Positions 19,355 to 24,340 of a stretch of DNA of 24,340 nucleotides are shown in pieces. The position numbers and the translations under genes are program-made. The notes beneath the pieces are model-generated. The model did no database searches and was not told the DNA's origin. It was given only the letters and a program-made list of their open reading frames with translations. Within the stretch, counting starts at the first letter, position 1; every line of letters starts with the position of its first letter. The DNA is taken from NCBI GenBank assembly GCA_051962095.1, contig JBQCCP010000061.1:1-24340 (forward strand). The letters are read 5' to 3'. The DNA comes from 66-474 sp051962095 (GTDB lineage Bacteria; Pseudomonadota; Gammaproteobacteria; Xanthomonadales; Rhodanobacteraceae).

Positions 19355-19450
19355 GCAATCCCATCATCGCGCCTGCTCGCCCACACGCCCAGCGTTGCCG
19401 CCGAATGGCAGCCGCGTGATTCGCGTGAAGCAGCCCTCGGGAGAGAAGTC

Positions 19451-20680
19451 ATGAAGAACGCGATGTTCCGCGCCTTGCTGTTGCTCGTTTCGACTTTTCC
19501 GCCATTCGCGACAGCGGCGCCGCCGCCCAGTCGCTATCTTTTCGTGTGGGCCATGGAGGCAAAGCAGCCTCTCGCCGCAGTGCCGGAAATGACGCCGGCC
19601 GACATCCCCGCGCGACGCAGCGGATTGGGACTGGGCAAGGACTTCCTCGCGGTTTTCAACGTCCAGCCGGGCGCGTCATTCGGGAAACTCGTCGCGATGT
19701 CACCCGTCGGTGACGCGGTGCAAGCGCACCACACGAACTACGCAGAGCCGCCGGACGAGATGCTCTACGCCAACGACTGGCTCGGCGATCGCACGTACGT
19801 CTTCAACCTGCAGGATCCTGCGCATCCGCGGCTGGCGCGGCAACTCGGCGACGTCGGTGCCCTCGGCTATCCGCACTCGTTTGTGTATCTTCCCAACGGC
19901 GACACACTCGCGACATTCCAGTATTCCGGCGGGTTCAACCACGCCGCGGGCGGGCTGATCGAATTCGATCCGCAAGGCCGTGTCGTGCGAACCGGTTCGG
20001 CGATCGCACCCGGCCATCCCGACATTCGTCCTTACAGCGTTGCGATCGTTCCGAAGCTCGATCGGGTCGTCACCAGCAGCGCGGACATGATGGGGGCGCA
20101 GGTCAGCCATGTGGCGCAGGTCTGGCGGCTCTCCGATCTGAAGTTGATCAAGACCATGCCGCTGCCGCCGCAAACCGATTGGTATGACGACACAGCCGCG
20201 GATTCGTCCGAGCCTCGCCTGCTGGCCGACGCCAAAACGGTCGTCGTGCCGACATTCAACTGCGGTCTTTTTTTGGTGCGCGATCTGGCGAGCGACCACC
20301 CCACGCTTCAGCATGTCTATGATCTCGGCTACCGCTGGTGCGAAGTGCCGGTGGTCACGGGCAACTTTCTGGTGATGGCCGCGCAAAGCGGGCACGCCGT
20401 CGTGAGCCTCGACATGCGCGATCCGGAACATCCGCACGAAGTCAGCCGCATCCTGCTGCCGCCGGACGAATACCCGCACTGGCTTGCGCTGGAACCGGGT
20501 GGAGATCGTCTGGCCATCACGGGTTACGGCGCGCTCGACATGAAGGTTCGCTTCGCCACGATCGACCGCCGCAGCGGCGCGCTGACACTCGCATCGCAGA
20601 CGATCGACTTCACCCGGGCGTGGCCGGACGGCTGGAACGGCAGCGCCATTCCCCACGGTGCGGTTTTCAGCAACCCCTGA
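19451..20680 (+). CDS. Exported beta-propeller protein resembling selenium-binding protein SBP56
   Basis: 409 aa, signal peptide (hydrophobic FRALLLLVSTFPPFATAA, cleavage near residue 23). The mature protein aligns by eye with the SBP56/methanethiol oxidase family: FLAVFNVQP, YANDWLGDRTYVFNLQDPAHPRL, then PHSFVYLPNGDTLATFQYS (compare the family's LHTSH..SGE), GGLIEFD, and late propeller blades with GYPH/IPHG-like His residues. The CSSC selenium-binding segment of the animal proteins is absent; the region reads HHTNYAEPPDEML. Function is therefore open: a methanethiol oxidase-like metal enzyme, or a propeller of other use. The start is the ATG at 19451 behind GGGAGAG. The small NTF2-like gene follows after 16 nt, so the two are one unit. 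Confidence 0.75.
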   Translation: MKNAMFRALLLLVSTFPPFATAAPPPSRYLFVWAMEAKQPLAAVPEMTPADIPARRSGLGLGKDFLAVFNVQPGASFGKLVAMSPVGDAVQAHHTNYAEPPDEMLYANDWLGDRTYVFNLQDPAHPRLARQLGDVGALGYPHSFVYLPNGDTLATFQYSGGFNHAAGGLIEFDPQGRVVRTGSAIAPGHPDIRPYSVAIVPKLDRVVTSSADMMGAQVSHVAQVWRLSDLKLIKTMPLPPQTDWYDDTAADSSEPRLLADAKTVVVPTFNCGLFLVRDLASDHPTLQHVYDLGYRWCEVPVVTGNFLVMAAQSGHAVVSLDMRDPEHPHEVSRILLPPDEYPHWLALEPGGDRLAITGYGALDMKVRFATIDRRSGALTLASQTIDFTRAWPDGWNGSAIPHGAVFSNP

Positions 20681-20696
20681 GAACGAGGAGAAACAG

Positions 20697-21176
20697 ATGA
20701 AAAAGATGCTTGTCGTAGCCGCGGTGGTCTGCGTTGGCTTGCTCGCTGGGGGCGCTTGGGCGCAATCCGGTGCGTCAGAAGCTGAGCAAGCGATCCGTCC
20801 GCAGATGGCGAAGATGTTTCAGGCCGCCAACGCACACGACACCGACGCCTTCATGGCAACGATGGCGCGCCGGCCCGATCTGATTTTCGCGATCAATGGC
20901 GAAATCATTCGCGGGTGGAACGCGCTGCATACGCAGCAAGTGAAATGGTGGAACAACGGCAGGAGCGATGCGAAATACGCGCAGGACGGCGCGCCAGGAT
21001 TCATGGCGCTGGGGCCCGATGTCGAGATCGTCACGTGGCCATTGAGCGCCAGTGGCACCTTGCCGAATGGAAAGCCGCTCACCAGCGCGTTTGTCGTGAC
21101 TTACGTCTGGCATCGGCTGCCGCAAGGCTGGCGCATCGTGTACGGCCACGAATCGTGGAGGAAGCCGCCGGGTTGA
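20697..21176 (+). CDS. Small exported NTF2/SnoaL-like protein
   Basis: 159 aa. Signal peptide MKKMLVVAAVVCVGLLAGGAWA with cleavage after AWA (residue 22). The mature part has the cone-shaped NTF2-like pattern of the DUF4440/SnoaL-like group: MFQAANAHDTDAFMATMA, then FAINGEIIRGWNAL, ending in VTYVWHRLPQGWRIVYGHES. This fold is often catalytic or ligand-binding, but no catalytic set can be named. The ATG at 20697 is preceded by GAGGAG at good spacing, 16 nt after the SBP56-like gene, so both are probably exported from one transcript. It converges with dapB, 86 nt apart. Confidence 0.85.
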   Translation: MKKMLVVAAVVCVGLLAGGAWAQSGASEAEQAIRPQMAKMFQAANAHDTDAFMATMARRPDLIFAINGEIIRGWNALHTQQVKWWNNGRSDAKYAQDGAPGFMALGPDVEIVTWPLSASGTLPNGKPLTSAFVVTYVWHRLPQGWRIVYGHESWRKPPG

Positions 21177-21180
21177 GTCT

Positions 21181-21222
21181 GCTTCGCGCGCTTGCAGGAG
21201 CCAGCCGGCCCGAAGCGCCTGC
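21181..21222. terminator. Possible bidirectional terminator between the NTF2-like gene and dapB
   Basis: Two short inverted repeats are interleaved: GCTTCG / CGAAGC (21181-21186 / 21211-21216) and GCAGG / CCTGC (21194-21198 / 21218-21222). A pyrimidine-rich CTCTTTCATTTCC follows on the plus strand. Weak as an intrinsic terminator. Confidence 0.25.
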
Positions 21223-21262
21223 TCTTTCATTTCCTCGCCAGAACAATCGCGCAGGCGTGCTC

Positions 21263-21997
21263 CTAGGGGCGAAGCAAGTCGTCCAGCGAATACGTACCCG
21301 CCGGTTTGCCGGCCAGCCAAGCCGCGGCGTGCAAGGCGCCGCGCGCGAAGATCGTGTTGTCGTAGGCGCGATGCGCCAGTTCGATGCGTTCGTCCTTGGT
21401 TGCGAGCAACACGGAGTGCTCGCCGACGATTTCGCCGGCACGGATCGAAGCGAAACCGATCGCGCCGTTCTTGCGCGCTCCGGTATGGCCGTGGCGCGCG
21501 AAAACGGCGACTTCATCGAAATCCTGGCCGCGCGCCGATGCCGCGGCACGGCCCAGCGCCAGCGCGGTGCCGGATGGCGCGTCCACCTTGCGCGCATGGT
21601 GCGCTTCGACGATTTCGAGATCCCAATCAGGCAAGGCGCTCGCCGCATCGCGCAGCAACTTCGTCAGCACCGCGATCCCGAGGCTGAAATTGGCGGCGTA
21701 TAGGACCGGAATGTCTTGCGCGGCTTCCTGCAACTTCGCGCGCTGACCGGCGTCGAGTCCTGTCGTCCCGCAAACGAAAGCAACCTTGTGCGCGCGGCAA
21801 TGCGCCAGCGCCGAATCGAAACCGGCCGGCGTGCTGAAGTCGATCACCGCGTCCAGCTTCGGTGCGTTACGCCATTCGTCCGAGGCGGTGACTGCCGCCG
21901 TCAACACGAAGCGCGCATCATCGCGCAGCAACGCCTGCAGCGCGCGGCCCATGCGGCCGTTGGCGCCATTGATGGCAAGACGTAGAGGATTGCGCAT
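21263..21997 (-). CDS. dapB: 4-hydroxy-tetrahydrodipicolinate reductase
   Basis: NAD(P)H-dependent step of lysine and diaminopimelate synthesis. 244 aa, somewhat short compared with about 270 in E. coli but complete. Seen: nucleotide loop INGANGRMGRAL (9-20), FVCGTTG and ANFSLGIAVL, and the catalytic motif EAHHARKVDAPSGTAL, with the His pair and Lys/SGT substrate-binding residues. It ends TYSLDDLLRP as usual. The start is the ATG at 21997; no strong ribosome-binding site is seen. Normally close to carAB in this lineage; here four plus-strand genes come between. dnaJ lies upstream on the same strand after a repeat-filled spacer of 256 nt. Confidence 0.96.
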   Translation of the reverse strand: MRNPLRLAINGANGRMGRALQALLRDDARFVLTAAVTASDEWRNAPKLDAVIDFSTPAGFDSALAHCRAHKVAFVCGTTGLDAGQRAKLQEAAQDIPVLYAANFSLGIAVLTKLLRDAASALPDWDLEIVEAHHARKVDAPSGTALALGRAAASARGQDFDEVAVFARHGHTGARKNGAIGFASIRAGEIVGEHSVLLATKDERIELAHRAYDNTIFARGALHAAAWLAGKPAGTYSLDDLLRP

Positions 21998-22037
21998 TTC
22001 GGGACCGACAGAAGCACGATGCCCCGAAGCTTACAAG

Positions 22038-22217
22038 GCCGTCATCCCGGCGCAAGCCGGACTGCGAAGGCAGGGATGCCGAAGCGAACATCGGCGCAGC
22101 CGACGGCCCGCAGGGCGCGTCGCAGGAGCGACGCGTAATCCACCTTGATCTGCTGTCGAAGAGCCGGATCAAAATGGATTCCGGGTTCCGCGCTTCGCGC
22201 GGCCCCCGAATGACGGC
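22038..22217. repeat. Palindromic dispersed repeat between dnaJ and dapB
   Basis: Bounded by GCCGTCAT (22038-22045) and ATGACGGC (22210-22217), a perfect 8-bp inverted repeat. The right end (22174-22214) has GATTCCGGG, a GCGC-rich palindrome and CCGAATGAC. This has the same design as the unit at 3196-3232, so both belong to one REP-like family. The interior contains further short inverted sequences. It lies in the 256-nt space after the dnaJ stop and before dapB. Confidence 0.7.
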
Positions 22218-22253
22218 AAAAGCGGTCCGCCCGAAATCGCGGGTTTCCAGCCG

Positions 22254-23369
22254 TCAGCCGGTCATCTTTGACCAGAACTGCTTGACGCCTTCGACGAAGC
22301 CGCTGTTGCGCGGCGAGTGTTTCCTGGCGTCCTCGGCGTCCGCGAACGTGGCTTCGAACTGTTCCAGCAATTCGCGCTGCTTCTTGTCGAGCCGCACCGG
22401 GGTTTCCACTACCACCGTGCAGAAGAGGTCGCCGGTATGGCGGCTGCGGACGGATCTCACGCCCTGCCCGCGCAGCCGGAATTCCTGGCCGGTCTGCGTT
22501 TCAGGCGGCACCGTGATCGTGGTCGCGCCACCCAGGATCGGCACTTCGATCGTCGCGCCCAGCGCGGCCTGCGCGAAACGGATCGGCACTTCGCAACGCA
22601 GGTCGTCGCCGTGGCGCTTGAAGATCGGATGTTCGCGCACGTGGATTTCCACGTACAGGTCGCCCGGTGTGGTGCCGGACGGGCCGGCCTCGCCCTGCCC
22701 GGAAAGCCGGATCCGGTCGCCGTCATCGACGCCCGCTGGCACCTTGACCTCCAGGCTGCGCTCGTCTTCGAGGCGCCCTTCGCCGCGGCAGTGCTTGCAG
22801 GGCGTGCTCACCATCCGTCCGGCACCGCCGCAATGCGGGCAGGTCTGCTGGATGGAGAAGATGCCGTTCTGCATCCGCACGCGGCCGTGCCCGCGACAGG
22901 TCGCGCAGGTGGAAAGCTTGCCGTCTTCCGAACCCGTGCCGTTGCAATGGTGGCAGTTGACCAGGGTGGGCACGCGGATCTGCTTGTCGACGCCAGCCAC
23001 CGCCTCTTCGAGGTCGAGTTCCAGCACGTAACGCAAATCCGAACCGCGCGCCGCGCGGCGGCCGCCGCCGAAGATGTCCGAGAAGATGTCGCCGAAAATG
23101 TCGCCGACGTCGCCGAACGGCGCGCCACCGCGGCGCCCGGTACCGTTCTCGAACGCGGCGTGGCCGTACTGGTCGTACATCGCCCGCCGCTGCGGATCAC
23201 CGAGGATCTCGTAGGCTTCCTTGGCTTCCTTGAAACGCTCCTGCGCCTGCGGATCATCCGGGCAGCGGTCGGGATGGTTCTTCATCGCCAGCCGGCGAAA
23301 CGCCTTTTTCAGTACCTCGTCGCTCGCGCTGCGCGCAACGCCGAGGACTTCGTAGTAGCAACGTTTCAT
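22254..23369 (-). CDS. dnaJ: Chaperone protein DnaJ (type I Hsp40)
   Basis: Stimulates DnaK ATPase and delivers unfolded clients. 371 aa. J domain with the HPD at 32-34; a Gly/Phe-rich segment (GGAPFGDVGDIFGDIFSDIFGG); four zinc-binding CxxCxGxG repeats at 139-146, 155-162, 177-184 and 191-198; then the C-terminal substrate-binding domains. All parts of a true DnaJ. The start is the ATG at 23369 (MKRCYYEVLGV), overlapping the stop of the TMEM175-like gene as ATGA. The site upstream has no strong Shine-Dalgarno, so translation may depend on re-initiation. The preceding dnaK is separated from it by the TMEM175-like gene. Confidence 0.97.
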   Translation of the reverse strand: MKRCYYEVLGVARSASDEVLKKAFRRLAMKNHPDRCPDDPQAQERFKEAKEAYEILGDPQRRAMYDQYGHAAFENGTGRRGGAPFGDVGDIFGDIFSDIFGGGRRAARGSDLRYVLELDLEEAVAGVDKQIRVPTLVNCHHCNGTGSEDGKLSTCATCRGHGRVRMQNGIFSIQQTCPHCGGAGRMVSTPCKHCRGEGRLEDERSLEVKVPAGVDDGDRIRLSGQGEAGPSGTTPGDLYVEIHVREHPIFKRHGDDLRCEVPIRFAQAALGATIEVPILGGATTITVPPETQTGQEFRLRGQGVRSVRSRHTGDLFCTVVVETPVRLDKKQRELLEQFEATFADAEDARKHSPRNSGFVEGVKQFWSKMTG

Positions 23370-23950
23370 GTGCGCATTCTTGTCTCGAGTCGGCGATCGG
23401 GAATGAACCACAGCGCCGCGACCGCGGCGTAGATCACGCAAGAGAATATTGGCGCAAAAAACGCCAACACAATCCCAAGCACGTACCCGATCGGGGAAAC
23501 GATGGTCTTCCAGTCGCCCCTCAGCACCTCGCCGAGCCGGCTCTTCCCGCCGCCATTCGCGGCGATCAGCGTGCGCATCAACGGAATCCAGGACAGCGCC
23601 GCCAGCAACAGCACGATACCGTAAACCGCCGTGGGAACCGACGCAGGAGCCGGACGGGCTTCACTCAACCAGTTCGTCGTGAAGGGAAACAGCGACAGCC
23701 AGAACAGGAACAACAGGTTGGCCCATAGCACCTTGCCGCTGACCTGCGTGACCATCTGCAGCATGTGGTGATGATTGTTCCAGTAGATGCCGACGTACGC
23801 GAAGCTCAGCACGTAGCTCAGGAACACGGGAGCATCCGCAAGCAACGCCCGCCAAGTGGGTTCGTGCGGCAACGCCAGTTGCAGCACCATGATCGTGATG
23901 ATGACTGCGATCACGCCATCGGTGAACGCCTCCATCCGGCCCTTGTGCAT
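23366..23950 (-). CDS. TMEM175-like (DUF1211) membrane protein, potassium-channel family
   Basis: 194 aa. The family mark (R-x-x-x-FSDGV-type) is present as GRMEAFTDGVIAVIITIMV (4-22), followed by about six membrane segments (13-28, 42-58, 74-90, 108-126, 150-168, 170-188) and the His-rich YWNNHHHMLQ (57-66) after the second helix. Bacterial TMEM175 homologues form tetrameric potassium-selective channels without a TVGYG filter. The start is the ATG at 23950; a GGGGGA lies upstream. The frame is open to 24067, but that part is the structured dnaK-side spacer. It sits between dnaK and dnaJ and overlaps the dnaJ start by 4 nt, an unusual guest in this operon. Confidence 0.88.
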   Translation of the reverse strand: MHKGRMEAFTDGVIAVIITIMVLQLALPHEPTWRALLADAPVFLSYVLSFAYVGIYWNNHHHMLQMVTQVSGKVLWANLLFLFWLSLFPFTTNWLSEARPAPASVPTAVYGIVLLLAALSWIPLMRTLIAANGGGKSRLGEVLRGDWKTIVSPIGYVLGIVLAFFAPIFSCVIYAAVAALWFIPDRRLETRMRT

Positions 23951-24031
23951 GCGCGAGGTCCCCCGCCTCTCCACAGAAGTTGTCCGCGTTGAACGGCGCG
24001 ATTTCAGGCGTCGCTCGAACGCGGACAGTTG

Positions 24032-24058
24032 ATCCGGCAGCGCAAAGCGCTGCCGGAT
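24032..24058 (-). other. Perfect stem-loop after dnaK
   Basis: ATCCGGCAGCGC and GCGCTGCCGGAT form a perfect 12-bp stem with a 3-nt loop, 10 nt past the dnaK stop on the minus strand. A second, wider inverted repeat TGTCCGCGTT / AACGCGGACA (23981-23990 / 24018-24027) lies next to it. There is no U-run; likely a processing or stabilising structure that sets dnaK above the downstream genes. Confidence 0.6.
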
Positions 24059-24067
24059 AACGCCCAT

Positions 24068-24340
24068 CTACTTGCTCTTGTCGTCCTTCACCTCGGTGAA
24101 CTCCGCATCCACCACGTCATCCGGCGAGGCGCTGCCGCCGCCCGGGGCCTGCTGCGCGCCCGGTTGCGGGCCGGACTGGCCGCCGGCCTGGGCCGCGGCG
24201 AACAGCGACTGCGCGGCCTGCTCAAGTTTGGTGATGCGCGACTCGATCGCGTCCTTGTCGTCGCCCTTCATCACCTTTTCCAGTTCGGACAGTGCCTCCT
24301 CGGTGCGGCCGATGATATCGCCGCCGACCTTGCCGCCGTG
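24068..24340 (-). CDS. dnaK: Chaperone protein DnaK, C-terminal end only (5' part beyond the window)
   Basis: The minus-strand frame enters at the right edge and ends at the TAG at 24070-24068. About 90 residues are seen: the last helical-lid part (ALSELEKVMKGDDKDAIES) and the Gly/Gln/Pro-rich tail ending in DDVVDAEFTEVKDDKSK, the typical acidic C-terminal EEVD-like tail of bacterial Hsp70. Identity follows from the tail and from dnaJ downstream. No start can be seen. Expected neighbours grpE/hrcA would lie to the right, outside. Confidence 0.9.
   Translation of the reverse strand, partial: HGGKVGGDIIGRTEEALSELEKVMKGDDKDAIESRITKLEQAAQSLFAAAQAGGQSGPQPGAQQAPGGGSASPDDVVDAEFTEVKDDKSK

Noticed and set aside
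22038..22217. Possible attachment site or insertion sequence between dnaJ and dapB.
   Set aside because: No transposase or integrase frame and no direct repeats at the ends; a REP-like palindromic repeat explains it better.
23951..24067. A 39-residue N-terminal extension of the TMEM175-like protein.
   Set aside because: The family motif starts a few residues after the ATG at 23950, and the upstream part is a structured spacer with perfect hairpins and an Arg-rich translation.

Overview
The window looks like a piece of a GC-rich gammaproteobacterial chromosome from the Xanthomonadales/Lysobacterales, more like Rhodanobacteraceae than Xanthomonas proper. This is an inference from protein character, from the conserved order dnaK-dnaJ-dapB-carA-carB-greA-(ABC-F)-(RpfE-like)-recJ, from the prfB-lysS pair, and from GC-rich palindromic repeats between and even inside genes. 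No plasmid, phage, transposase, rRNA, tRNA or CRISPR signal was seen.

Layout, left to right. (1) 1-2621, minus strand: prfB, with its programmed +1 frameshift, followed by lysS, which runs off the left edge about ten residues short of its end. (2) 2762-7806, accessory: a small four-helix membrane protein, a REP/BIME-like repeat block, an NAD(P)H-dependent FMN reductase, an exported methyltransferase-like protein, asnB, and a cytosolic O-methyltransferase. asnB has a long leader that encodes an asparagine-rich peptide followed by a terminator hairpin. (3) 7807-17523, minus strand: carA, carB, greA, a YheS-type ABC-F ATPase, an RpfE-like protein and recJ. Almost all junctions overlap by 1-4 nt. 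The ABC-F gene carries an in-frame palindromic repeat of about 165 bp. (4) 17674-21176, plus strand: a cassette with a 2OG-Fe(II) oxygenase, two exported proteins of unknown or partly recognised type, and a small exported NTF2-like protein. A near-perfect CRP/Clp operator precedes the first exported gene. This cassette separates carA from dapB. (5) 21263-24340, minus strand: dnaK (C-terminus only), a TMEM175-like membrane protein, dnaJ and dapB.

Functions: translation (prfB, lysS), nitrogen and amino-acid/pyrimidine supply (asnB, carAB, dapB), transcript cleavage (greA), ribosome-associated ATPase (ABC-F), repair (recJ) and protein folding (dnaK/dnaJ).

The strongest candidate for something undescribed is the asnB leader (6864-7044, minus strand). 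It is a 39-codon ORF with six Asn codons in ten positions, followed by a perfect 10-bp GC hairpin and a U-run, with an 8-bp alternative pairing between the end of the leader ORF and the 5' arm of the terminator. This has the layout of ribosome-mediated, trp-type attenuation, but responding to asparagine. The second is the palindromic repeat translated inside the second ATPase domain of the ABC-F protein.
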